A DNA stretch of 15,905 nt from Pseudomonadota bacterium (GTDB taxonomy: Bacteria > Pseudomonadota > Gammaproteobacteria > Burkholderiales > Burkholderiaceae_C): NCBI GenBank assembly GCA_023396625.1, contig JAEWVY010000408.1, positions 1-15,905 on the forward strand. The letters are read 5' to 3'. The translations under genes were made by a program, and so were the position numbers. Shown piece after piece: positions 6,651 to 13,171 of this stretch (position 1 is its first letter; the number at the start of each line of letters is the position of its first letter). The notes under the pieces are model-generated. The model searched no databases and had not been told where the DNA came from. It worked only from the letters and a program-made list of their open reading frames with translations.

Positions 6651-7645
6651 CTTCACCACCCACGTTGTCGATTGCCGTGTACTTCGTGCTGCTTCCGGAC
6701 AGTCTGATTCTGGATTGGGCAGGACCGGCTGAGGCGCTGCGCACCGCCAACGAGGTACTCCGGTCACGCGGCCAACCCGCCGTGTTCACCCTGCATTTCG
6801 TCAGCCCCGAACCAACGGCCGGCACTTCCGTGGGCGTGCAAGTGACCGGACTGACCCCATTGCCGGAACTGGGCACCCTCTCCAGCGCCACGACGAACTG
6901 GGTCGTGCTGGTCGGCCAGCCCGGGCAAAAAATTTCCCTCGACACGCCGCAGGCGCGGGACGTATTGCATTGGCTGCGCGGATTGCGGCTCGGCACCAGC
7001 CGGCTGGAGCTACTTTGCGTCTGCGCGGGCGCCATTCTTGCCGCGCGGGCCGGCCTGCTGGCCGGCCACCGGGTCACCACGCATCACTTGCATCTTGAGG
7101 AACTGCGCGACGCCGAACCTGCCTGCGACGTGGTGACCAACCGCGTCTTCGTGCTCGACGCCCCGGTCGCCACCAGCGCAGGCGTGACCACCGGCATTGA
7201 TCTCATGCTCCACCGCATTGGCGAAACCTGCGGGCAGGCATTGGCCGCCCAGGTCGCCCAACGGCTGGTGGTCGCCATGCGCCGCGGTCCCCATGACCCA
7301 GAACTTTCCCCCTTCCTGTGCTACCGCGACCATCTTCATCCGGCACTGCATCGTGTGCAAGATGCTGTCAGCCAGGAGCCCCAGAAAAAATGGACCATTC
7401 CCGCCATGGCGGCGGTCGCTCACACCTCGGCACGCCATCTGGCCAGGCTGTTTTCGGAGCATGCTGGCATTTCCCCCCTCGACTACCTGCGCAGCATTCG
7501 GTTGGCAGCAGCTTCCACCGCACTCCATTCAGGGTTCAGTGTGAGTCGGGCCGCGGCGATCGCGGGCTTCAGTTCGGACGCCCAGCTTCGCCGGACCTGG
7601 CACGATCTGGGCATGCCCGGCCGGCCTTCGGACGGCCTTCCATGA
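6635..7645 (+). CDS. GlxA family transcriptional regulator (DJ-1-like sensor + AraC HTH)
   Basis: A 336-aa two-domain regulator. Residues about 10-205 form a DJ-1/PfpI-like domain with LDWAGPAEALRTAN near 26-39, the elbow LLCVCAGAILAARAG with C130, and TSAGVTTGIDLMLHRIG near 180-196. Residues about 225-330 hold an AraC/XylS DNA-binding domain: a first helix-turn-helix around IPAMAAVAHTSARHLARLFSEHAG, then PLDYLRSIRLAAASTAL and a second HTH around VSRAAAIAGFSSDAQLRRTW. GlxA-family members usually activate neighbouring catabolic genes in response to a small molecule bound by the first domain. The ATG lies 16 nt inside the preceding gene, with a weak Shine-Dalgarno; no alternative start lies near. 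Its sensor domain is visibly related to the product of the gene before it, suggesting duplication of one DJ-1 ancestor. Likely targets are its own operon and the dyads at 5372-5412. Confidence 0.92.
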   Translation: MAARLTSPPTLSIAVYFVLLPDSLILDWAGPAEALRTANEVLRSRGQPAVFTLHFVSPEPTAGTSVGVQVTGLTPLPELGTLSSATTNWVVLVGQPGQKISLDTPQARDVLHWLRGLRLGTSRLELLCVCAGAILAARAGLLAGHRVTTHHLHLEELRDAEPACDVVTNRVFVLDAPVATSAGVTTGIDLMLHRIGETCGQALAAQVAQRLVVAMRRGPHDPELSPFLCYRDHLHPALHRVQDAVSQEPQKKWTIPAMAAVAHTSARHLARLFSEHAGISPLDYLRSIRLAAASTALHSGFSVSRAAAIAGFSSDAQLRRTWHDLGMPGRPSDGLP

Positions 7646-7756
7646 TCCGGCGCCTCCTCGGGCACCGAGTCCCCCACGCTCTGAATTCGTCTTCAAAACA
7701 TGAAAACCCGACAGACAGAGGCCACACAGGAATGGGCGCGTGCGCCTGGTGTGATT

Positions 7757-9322
7757 TCATCGACGCACCAGTTGGCGCAGTTTCATGCCCGCCGCCCATA
7801 ACGCACCGAAATAGAGGATAGCCGACGCGCACACGACGGCACCCACAAGCCCGATCCGGTGAATTTTCCGGGATTGCAGGGCCAGCCAGTCCGCGGCCCC
7901 CGCAGCCCAGATCAGAAACACGGCCACCAGCGCCGTCGCGGCAATGACCTGGAGCACGAACAGCCCCCACCCAGGTGTCGGCCGGTAACGACCACGCCGC
8001 AGCAACCCCAACAGCAGCCACGCAGCATTGATCAGCGCCCCGATGCCGATCGACAACGTCAGTGCGGCATGCTGCAGGTAAGGCACCAGCAGAAAGTTGA
8101 AAACCTGTGTGAGCACCAGCACCGCGATCGCGATGCGAACCGGCGTGCGAATGTCTTGCGTCGCGAAATAACCTGGCGCAAGGACCTTGATCGCCACGAC
8201 CCCCAGCAACCCGACGCCCCAACCCATCAGAGGCCCGACCGTCTGCGCCACGTCTCGGGGTGTGAAGGCGCCATAGTGGTACAACACCGCCACCAAGGGT
8301 TGACCGAACACCAGCAGCGCCGCCGCACAAGGCACGGTCAAAACAACTACCAGACGCAGCCCCCAGTCCAGCATGGACGAGTATTTTTCGGGATCGTTGG
8401 CGGCATTGGCCGCCGCCAGCTGGGGCATCAGCACCACGCCAAGCGCCACACCGAGCATTGCCGTGGGGAACTCCATCAACCGGTCCGCGTAAGTGATCCA
8501 GCTCACACTGCCCGACTCCAGATGGGAGGCAATTTGCGTGTTGATGATCAGCGACAGCTGGGCAACACCAACACCTAGCAGGGCGGGCAACATCAGCGCC
8601 GCGACCCGACGGGTGCCACGATCGGCCCATGCCTGCCGCATATCCACCATGCGAAACCCAATAACAGGCAACATCCCCAACCGTTTCAGTGCCAGCAACT
8701 GCATCCCCAGCTGCGTCAGGCCGCCAAGCATGACGCCCGCGCACAAGGCAAAAATGGGTTCAATACCATGCACCTCGAACCACGGAGCGCCCAGCCACGC
8801 GCTCACGATCCAGCAGAGGTTGAGCAACACTGGCGTGGCAGCCGGCACGGCAAAACGCCGCCAGGTATTCAGGACACCCGCGCACAGCGCCACCAACGAC
8901 ATGAACGCAATATAGGGAAACATCCACCGCGACATCGTCACTGCGGCATCGAAGCCGTGCGGGCTCTGCTTCAGGCCACTGGCCATGGCCCAGACCAGCC
9001 AGGGCGCCCCCGCCACACCGAGCAGGCAGGTAAGCATGAGCACCCAGAACAGCGCGGTGGCCACCCGGCCCACCAGCACGCGGGTCGCCTCTTCTCCATC
9101 TTGGGCCTTACTGGCAGCCAGCACCGGCACGAAGGCCTGGCTGAACGCCCCCTCGGCGAACAGGCGCCGAAACAAGTTGGGAATCCGCCACGCCACATTG
9201 AAGGCATCCGTCATGGCGCTGGCACCGAATATCGACGCCATCAGCAATTCGCGCACCAGCCCGGTCACACGGGACGCAAGGGTTAACACAGAAACAATGG
9301 ATGCGGATCGGAATAGGCTCAC
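7757..9322 (-). CDS. murJ: lipid II flippase MurJ
   Basis: Inner-membrane flippase of the MOP exporter superfamily that moves lipid II to the periplasmic face for peptidoglycan synthesis. From the GTG start at 9322-9320 the protein is 521 aa (E. coli about 511), highly hydrophobic throughout and consistent with 14 transmembrane helices. With this start the residues reported as essential in E. coli MurJ fall at the same numbers: R18 and R24 in SRVTGLVRE, D39 in MTDAFNV, and R52 in IPNLFRR, which strongly supports GTG over the in-frame ATG at 9373. The AEGAFSQAFVPVL segment is also family-typical. No strong Shine-Dalgarno precedes the GTG. It diverges from rpsT across a 125-bp gap and converges on the GlxA gene, from which a 111-bp spacer with no obvious U-tailed terminator separates it. 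Confidence 0.96.
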   Translation of the reverse strand: MSLFRSASIVSVLTLASRVTGLVRELLMASIFGASAMTDAFNVAWRIPNLFRRLFAEGAFSQAFVPVLAASKAQDGEEATRVLVGRVATALFWVLMLTCLLGVAGAPWLVWAMASGLKQSPHGFDAAVTMSRWMFPYIAFMSLVALCAGVLNTWRRFAVPAATPVLLNLCWIVSAWLGAPWFEVHGIEPIFALCAGVMLGGLTQLGMQLLALKRLGMLPVIGFRMVDMRQAWADRGTRRVAALMLPALLGVGVAQLSLIINTQIASHLESGSVSWITYADRLMEFPTAMLGVALGVVLMPQLAAANAANDPEKYSSMLDWGLRLVVVLTVPCAAALLVFGQPLVAVLYHYGAFTPRDVAQTVGPLMGWGVGLLGVVAIKVLAPGYFATQDIRTPVRIAIAVLVLTQVFNFLLVPYLQHAALTLSIGIGALINAAWLLLGLLRRGRYRPTPGWGLFVLQVIAATALVAVFLIWAAGAADWLALQSRKIHRIGLVGAVVCASAILYFGALWAAGMKLRQLVRR

Positions 9323-9395
9323 ATCGTCAAGTGTAGTGCCCCGCCCCCTGCCGCACACTTGCCGACCGACCACCGGGCCCCGAAAACCCGAAGCC

Positions 9396-9404
9396 TGTTA
9401 GAAT
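9396..9404 (+). promoter_or_regulatory. extended -10 promoter of rpsT
   Basis: TG-T-TAGAAT (9396-9404) is a good match to the extended -10 pattern TGnTATAAT and lies 43 nt before the rpsT start codon. No -35 is seen at 17 nt, which an extended -10 tolerates. Confidence 0.55.
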
Positions 9405-9447
9405 TAAAAGCTTTGCTGACAACATCCTCAGACACAAGGAACTCTCA

Positions 9448-9762
9448 ATGGCTTCTGCAAAACCCAAGAAAAAGAACCCGCGCCTGGCGTCGGGCCGTAA
9501 ACGCGCGCGTCAAGACGTGAAGCTCAATGCAGCCAACACGTCCCTGCGCTCAAAGTACCGCACTGCGGTGAAGAATGTCGAAAAGGCCGTTGTCGCCGGC
9601 GACAAATCGAAGGCGGCCGAAGCTTTCACCAAGATGCAAGCGGTAGTGGATGCTGTCGCCGACAAGGGCATCTTCCACAAGAACAAGGCCGCGCGCGACA
9701 AGAGCCGCCTCTCCGCCAAGGTCAAGGCCTTGGCCACTGCTGGCGCAGCCAGCGCTGCCTGA
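9448..9762 (+). CDS. rpsT: 30S ribosomal protein S20
   Basis: Primary-binding small-subunit protein that contacts 16S rRNA early in 30S assembly. The 104-aa product is short, highly basic and Ala/Lys-rich, starting MASAKPKKKNPRLASGRKRARQ, with the conserved SLRSKYRTAVKNVEKAV region and the KGIFHKNKAARDKSRLSAKV C-terminal helix. Usual S20 length is 85-90 aa; the excess is an Ala-rich C-terminal extension typical of betaproteobacteria. A clear Shine-Dalgarno (AAGGA) lies upstream of the ATG. The gene is monocistronic, divergent from murJ, with an extended -10 promoter and a strong terminator downstream. In E. coli S20 represses its own translation; nothing visible here confirms or excludes that. 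Confidence 0.97.
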   Translation: MASAKPKKKNPRLASGRKRARQDVKLNAANTSLRSKYRTAVKNVEKAVVAGDKSKAAEAFTKMQAVVDAVADKGIFHKNKAARDKSRLSAKVKALATAGAASAA

Positions 9763-9853
9763 TCCCGTCGGTCAGGCAAAATCGCCCGGCTTGAACTCGC
9801 GACTCAGTCACAATTCAGGCCGCCGTTTGTAACGGGTGCGCTGTCAGCAAAGC

Positions 9854-9881
9854 AAAAATAGCCGCGATCGCGGCTATTTTT
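9854..9881. terminator. bidirectional intrinsic terminator between rpsT and the DUF3579 gene
   Basis: A perfect 28-bp palindrome: a 5-A run, then TAGCCGCG, its complement CGCGGCTA, and a 5-T run, centred on GATC. On either strand it gives a GC-rich stem followed by U residues, so it can end rpsT (plus) and the convergent DUF3579 gene (minus). Confidence 0.85.
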
Positions 9882-9949
9882 GTTTCAATCTCTGAAAAAT
9901 ATCCGCCTGCCCCTGATCGCCCGTGAAACCACGCCGGTCACCAGCCCAG

Positions 9950-10261
9950 TCAAGGTGTTTCTGTCAGCAAGCAGGCATCAAGCGTCTGCAGATGGTTGTC
10001 CCGGGCAAAGTTCATACAAAAGTCCCAGGCCATCGGTTCCGCATCCCTTAGTCGAGAGCGGACGACGACGCACTTGACGCCATTGAGCGTGGTCGGGATG
10101 CACCAGGGGGAATAACCGGGATGGCGATTCGGCCCCACCTTCCCTGGACGAAATTGGCTCATGACACCTGCCAACCGCTCTGCCCAATCACTGGGGCGAA
10201 AGGTTTTTCCTTCCTGCGTAATGCCCAGGATAAAGATGTCTTTGGCAGTATTGGAAACCAT
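9950..10261 (-). CDS. DUF3579 domain-containing protein
   Basis: A small protein of about 103 aa matching the DUF3579 family, seen in Burkholderiales and relatives, with no known function. The family wording is clear: DIFILGITQEGKTFRPSDWAERLAGVMSQF near the start, YSPWCIPTTLNGVKCVVVRSRLRD in the middle, and PMAWDFCMNFARDNHL near the end. No signal peptide or membrane segment is visible, so it is probably cytosolic. I chose ATG at 10261, just before the conserved region; a GTG at 10288 would add nine residues and has a somewhat better upstream AGGTGA, so the start is uncertain. It diverges from argD across the palindrome-rich spacer and shares the palindromic terminator with rpsT. A TAGAAT on the minus strand at 10328-10323 could be its -10. 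Confidence 0.85.
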   Translation of the reverse strand: MVSNTAKDIFILGITQEGKTFRPSDWAERLAGVMSQFRPGKVGPNRHPGYSPWCIPTTLNGVKCVVVRSRLRDAEPMAWDFCMNFARDNHLQTLDACLLTETP

Positions 10262-10328
10262 CGGATGGAGGGTATGAAAAGCCGCCACTCCAAGGGATCA
10301 CCTCATGCTGCGGCGCACAAGTATTCTA

Positions 10329-10340
10329 TCTTATATAAGA
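10329..10340. promoter_or_regulatory. 12-bp perfect palindrome TCTTATATAAGA
   Basis: A perfect AT-rich palindrome in a GC-rich genome, lying between the divergent DUF3579 gene and argD. It abuts the candidate minus-strand -10 (TAGAAT, 10328-10323), so a bound protein would sit in that promoter's spacer. Regulator unknown. Confidence 0.45.
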
Positions 10341-10351
10341 CTGCACACCTC

Positions 10352-10372
10352 CCTGCATCACTGTGATGCAGG
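10352..10372. promoter_or_regulatory. 21-bp palindrome, candidate operator upstream of argD
   Basis: Arms CCTGCATCAC (10352-10361) and GTGATGCAGG (10363-10372) are perfect complements around a single T. It lies 11 nt after the TCTTATATAAGA palindrome and about 90 nt before argD. The one-base centre makes a hairpin unlikely, so binding by a dimeric protein is more plausible. It does not clearly match the E. coli ARG box. Confidence 0.5.
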
Positions 10373-10402
10373 AATAACAAAAAGCAGTGCGATCTCTAGA
10401 CC

Positions 10403-10408
10403 TAAAAT
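10403..10408 (+). promoter_or_regulatory. candidate -10 for argD
   Basis: TAAAAT 56 nt before the argD ATG; no convincing -35 at 16-18 nt. Transcription from it would start just before the hairpin at 10419-10440. Confidence 0.35.
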
Positions 10409-10418
10409 TCACCTTCAA

Positions 10419-10450
10419 CGGCCCGCCTTTCGTTGGGCCGCTTTGTTTTT
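10419..10450 (+). terminator. terminator-like hairpin in the argD leader
   Basis: CGGCCC (10419-10424) pairs with GGGCCG (10435-10440) around a 10-nt loop and is followed by CTTTGTTTTT. This has the form of an intrinsic terminator on the plus strand, yet it ends directly before the argD Shine-Dalgarno (CAGGAG, 10451-10456). It could stop an upstream transcript, attenuate argD, or protect the 5' end of the argD mRNA. Confidence 0.5.
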
Positions 10451-10464
10451 CAGGAGCCTTCCGC

Positions 10465-11661
10465 ATGCCCACCTTCATCGAAGCCGCCTCACCGCATACC
10501 ATGAACACCTATGCCCGTCTGCCGATTGCGCTCAGCCATGGCCAGGGCTGCCGCGTGTGGGACGTCAACGGCCGGCAGTATCTGGACGCACTGGCAGGCA
10601 TCGCGGTCAACACGCTGGGCCACAACCATCCCAAACTGGTGCCCGCCCTGCAGGATCAGGTCGCCAAGATCATCCACAGCTGCAACTATTACCATGTGCC
10701 CAACCAGGAAAAGCTCGCCGCCAAGCTGGCCGAACTCTCGGGCATGAGCAATGCGTTCTTTTGCTCCACCGGACTCGAAGCCAATGAGGCCGCTCTGAAA
10801 CTGGCGCGCAAGTACGGCCATGACAAAGGTATCGAACGGCCCGAGATCGTGGTGTATGAAAAGGCCTTTCACGGCCGCAGCATTGCCACCCTCTCGGCTA
10901 CCGGCAATCCTAAAGTTCAAAAAGGTTTCGAACCGCTGGTCGAGGGCTTCATTCGGGTGCCGCTCAACAACATCGAGGCGCTGAAAAAAGCGACGGAAGG
11001 CAACCCCAACGTGGTGGCCGTGTTCTTTGAAACCATCCAGGGTGAAGGGGGCATCAATCCGACGCGCTGGGAATACCTGCGCGAGGTACGGCAGCTCTGC
11101 GACGAACGCGACTGGCTCATGATGATCGACGAGGTGCAGTGCGGCATGGGCCGGACAGGCAAATGGTTCGCCCATCAATGGGCAGGCGTCGTCCCTGATG
11201 TCATGCCGCTGGCCAAGGGCCTGGGTTCGGGAGTGCCCATTGGCGCTGTCGTGGCCGGCCCGAAGGCCGCGGCCATTTTCCAGCCGGGCAACCACGGAAC
11301 CACGTTCGGCGGTAACCCGCTGGCGATGCGCGCCGGTGTGGAGACGATCCGCATCATGGAGGAAGACGGACTGATGGAGAACGCAGTCCGCGTGGGAACC
11401 CACCTCAAGGAAGCGCTCCAAAAGGCACTGGTGGGCCAAACGGGCGTGACGGACATACGCGGCCAGGGCCTGATGATTGGCCTGGAACTGGCCAAGCCCT
11501 GCGGCGTGCTGACGCAACGTGCCGCCAATGCGGGTCTTCTCATCAGCGTGACCGCCGACAATGTGATCCGCTTGGTGCCGCCGCTGATCATGACGTTATC
11601 CGAAGCCGACGAGGTGGCAGCCATTCTTGTGCCGCTCATTCTGCAATTCCTCGCGGAGTAA
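10465..11661 (+). CDS. argD: acetylornithine aminotransferase
   Basis: PLP-dependent class III aminotransferase converting N-acetylglutamate semialdehyde to N-acetylornithine with glutamate as donor; many ArgD enzymes also act in lysine (DAP) synthesis. The 398-aa product shows YLDALAGIAVNTLGHNHP near 39-56, the phosphate-binding STGLEANEAALKLAR at 101-115, FETIQGEGG near 188-196, MMIDEVQCGMGRTGKW with D222 contacting the PLP ring, and the Schiff-base lysine K251 in LAKGLGSGVPIGA. The start gives MPTFIEAASPHTMNTY, has CAGGAG at suitable spacing and matches the usual Burkholderiales N-terminus; the later ATG at 10501 would remove the FIEAASPH segment. It is followed after only 8 nt by argF, so the two form an operon. 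Its leader contains the hairpin and palindromes described separately. Confidence 0.95.
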   Translation: MPTFIEAASPHTMNTYARLPIALSHGQGCRVWDVNGRQYLDALAGIAVNTLGHNHPKLVPALQDQVAKIIHSCNYYHVPNQEKLAAKLAELSGMSNAFFCSTGLEANEAALKLARKYGHDKGIERPEIVVYEKAFHGRSIATLSATGNPKVQKGFEPLVEGFIRVPLNNIEALKKATEGNPNVVAVFFETIQGEGGINPTRWEYLREVRQLCDERDWLMMIDEVQCGMGRTGKWFAHQWAGVVPDVMPLAKGLGSGVPIGAVVAGPKAAAIFQPGNHGTTFGGNPLAMRAGVETIRIMEEDGLMENAVRVGTHLKEALQKALVGQTGVTDIRGQGLMIGLELAKPCGVLTQRAANAGLLISVTADNVIRLVPPLIMTLSEADEVAAILVPLILQFLAE

Positions 11662-11669
11662 GACACGCC

Positions 11670-12584
11670 ATGAGCCAGAAACACTACCTGCAGTTTACGG
11701 ACCTTTCAGCGGACGAATATGCCTATCTGTTCGAGCGGGCCGCCCTGATCAAGAAAAAGTTCAAGACCTACGAGAAGCACCACACGCTGGCGGACCGCAC
11801 CTTGGCCATGATCTTCGAGAAAGCCTCGACGCGCACACGGGTGAGCTTCGAGGCGGGCATGTACCAGCTCGGCGGCAGTGTGGTCCACCTGACCACCGGA
11901 GACAGTCAGCTCGGCCGGGCCGAGCCCATTGAGGACAGTGCCAAGGTCATCAGCCGCATGACCGATCTGGTGATGATCCGCACTTTTGGCCAGGAGAAGA
12001 TCGAACGCTTCGCCAGTCACTCGCGCGTGCCGGTCATCAATGGCCTGACCAACGAGTTCCATCCCTGCCAGATCCTGGCCGACATCTTCACCTATATCGA
12101 ACATCGCGGCTCGATTCAGGGCAAGGTCGTGGCCTGGGTCGGTGACGGCAACAACATGGCCAATACCTGGCTCCAAGCGGCGGAACTGCTGGGCTTTACC
12201 GTTCACGTCAGCACGCCCAGCGGCTACGAAGTCGACCAATCCGTCGCCGGTGTGCGCTCGACCAGCAGCTACAAGGTATTCAAGGACCCGATGGACGCCT
12301 GCCGCGGCGCCCACCTCGTAACCACCGATGTATGGACAAGCATGGGCTACGAGGCCGAGAACGAAGCGCGCATGAAGGCGTTTGCCAACTGGCGTGTGGA
12401 TGCGGACATGATGCGTGTGGCCCAACCGGATGCCCTTTTCATGCACTGCCTGCCGGCTCACCGGGGAGAAGAGGTCGATGCCGATGTCATCGACGGCCCG
12501 CAGTCCGTCGTCTGGGATGAAGCTGAAAACCGCATGCACGTGCAAAAAGCGCTGATGGAATACCTGCTGCGCGGCCGGCTCTGA
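11670..12584 (+). CDS. argF: ornithine carbamoyltransferase
   Basis: Transfers the carbamoyl group from carbamoyl phosphate to ornithine to give citrulline. The 304-aa protein is full length for the anabolic enzyme. Signatures: carbamoyl-phosphate motif STRTR at 53-57, HPCQ at 131-134, the MANTW segment near 163-167, and the ornithine-binding and catalytic HCLPAHRGEEV at 259-269 with C260. The GGAG at the end of argD serves as Shine-Dalgarno. It sits 8 nt after argD, and its TGA shares one base with the ATG of the cysteine-cluster gene, so all three are likely one transcript. This linkage with argD, and absence of arcA/arcC nearby, supports the biosynthetic role over the catabolic one. Confidence 0.97.
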   Translation: MSQKHYLQFTDLSADEYAYLFERAALIKKKFKTYEKHHTLADRTLAMIFEKASTRTRVSFEAGMYQLGGSVVHLTTGDSQLGRAEPIEDSAKVISRMTDLVMIRTFGQEKIERFASHSRVPVINGLTNEFHPCQILADIFTYIEHRGSIQGKVVAWVGDGNNMANTWLQAAELLGFTVHVSTPSGYEVDQSVAGVRSTSSYKVFKDPMDACRGAHLVTTDVWTSMGYEAENEARMKAFANWRVDADMMRVAQPDALFMHCLPAHRGEEVDADVIDGPQSVVWDEAENRMHVQKALMEYLLRGRL

Positions 12585-12901
12585 TGCCGGTATGCACGGC
12601 CTGCGGTGCCTGCTGTGCCAGCTACCGCGTCGACTTTTCCGTCTGCGAGCTTGAATCCTCGGGTGGATCCGTCCCCGACGGCCTGACCGTCGAGATCAAC
12701 AGCGGCACCTGCCGCATGCGTGGCACTGACCATGTCCCGGCGCGCTGCGCCGCACTGACGGGCACCGTGGGCCAACAGGCCACCTGCGGCATCTATGAGT
12801 GGCGCCCTTCCCCCTGCCGGGAATTCACCGCGGGAAGCGACGCCTGTCAATACACGCGGCAGCGTCATGGAATTTCCTTTCTCTCCACCTTGGAACTCTG
12901 A
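12584..12901 (+). CDS. YkgJ family cysteine cluster protein
   Basis: A 105-aa protein of the YkgJ/UPF0153 family (CxxCxxCC zinc- or iron-chelating domain); no activity is established. Ten cysteines are present: C4, C7, C10 and C11 in the leading CTACGACC cluster, then C21, C43, C55, C68, C78 and C88. The characteristic TCGIYEWRPSPCREF stretch (67-81) is intact, so it is not a fragment. No signal peptide; probably cytosolic. The start codon overlaps the argF stop by one base (TGATG), implying translation by reinitiation from argF. A direct link to arginine synthesis is unproven. No U-tailed terminator is obvious after its stop. Confidence 0.88.
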   Translation: MPVCTACGACCASYRVDFSVCELESSGGSVPDGLTVEINSGTCRMRGTDHVPARCAALTGTVGQQATCGIYEWRPSPCREFTAGSDACQYTRQRHGISFLSTLEL

Positions 12902-13110
12902 GTAGCAAATTCCGCGGGACACTTCACCTGGATGCCGTGCGGCCCGCGCACCGCTTCCATTGAATGGCGGCGCATTTGTTCCGATCCCGTCGATCCAGAG
13001 GTGCCTGCCGGCGCAGGCCCGCTACGTGCCCATGCCCACTTGAATCTCCCGGGCAAGAAGATCGAGGCGCATGGACCCAAGCGACCAACACCCACAGGCC
13101 GGCTGTCAAA

Positions 13111-13137
13111 TGTCGTTTTTGTTGGAAAAAACCGACA
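13111..13137. promoter_or_regulatory. imperfect dyad upstream of kynB
   Basis: TGTCG-TTTTT (13111-13120) is mirrored by AAAAA (13126-13130) and CGACA (13133-13137), with two extra bases in the right arm. It lies 35 nt before the kynB start. AT tracts within a dyad suit Lrp/AsnC-type regulators such as KynR, the known kyn activator in Pseudomonas, but that link is inference. Confidence 0.35.
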
Positions 13138-13141
13138 CCAC

Positions 13142-13158
13142 ACCACGGCAATCGTGGT
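13142..13158. promoter_or_regulatory. 6-bp inverted repeat ACCACG / CGTGGT upstream of kynB
   Basis: Perfect arms ACCACG (13142-13147) and CGTGGT (13153-13158) around GCAAT, 13 nt before the kynB ATG, in the place a Shine-Dalgarno would be expected nearby. It may be an operator half of a larger site with the preceding dyad, or an mRNA hairpin next to the start codon. Confidence 0.35.
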
Positions 13159-13171
13159 TACCTTTCCATCC

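Larger units (their letters stand above)
12902..13171 (+). other. 270-bp spacer between ykgJ and kynB, no recognised gene
   Basis: GC-rich up to about 13100, then AT-richer just before kynB. Open frames exist on both strands, notably a plus frame continuous with kynB from 12932, but none resembles a known protein or has a convincing ribosome site. GCCTGC/GCAGGC (13003-13018) and GTGCG/CGCAC (12937-12951) can form small stems without U-runs. The last 60 bp hold the two kynB dyads listed separately. Confidence 0.5.

Noticed and set aside
7646..7756. GGCGC/GCGCC stem between the GlxA gene and murJ as a terminator
   Set aside because: Very short loop and no U-run on either strand; no convincing terminator.
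9839..9972. Repeat of CTGTCAGCAA at 9841-9850 and 9961-9970
   Set aside because: A single 10-base direct repeat, one copy near a coding end and one in a spacer, with no flanking similarity; probably chance.
10489..11517. 342-codon minus-strand frame over argD
   Set aside because: Antisense of a well-supported aminotransferase with no domain signature of its own.
6635..11661. GlxA-type protein as the arginine regulator ArgR of the Pseudomonas type controlling argD-argF
   Set aside because: Family resemblance only; it is separated by murJ, rpsT and DUF3579 and is clearly part of its own operon.
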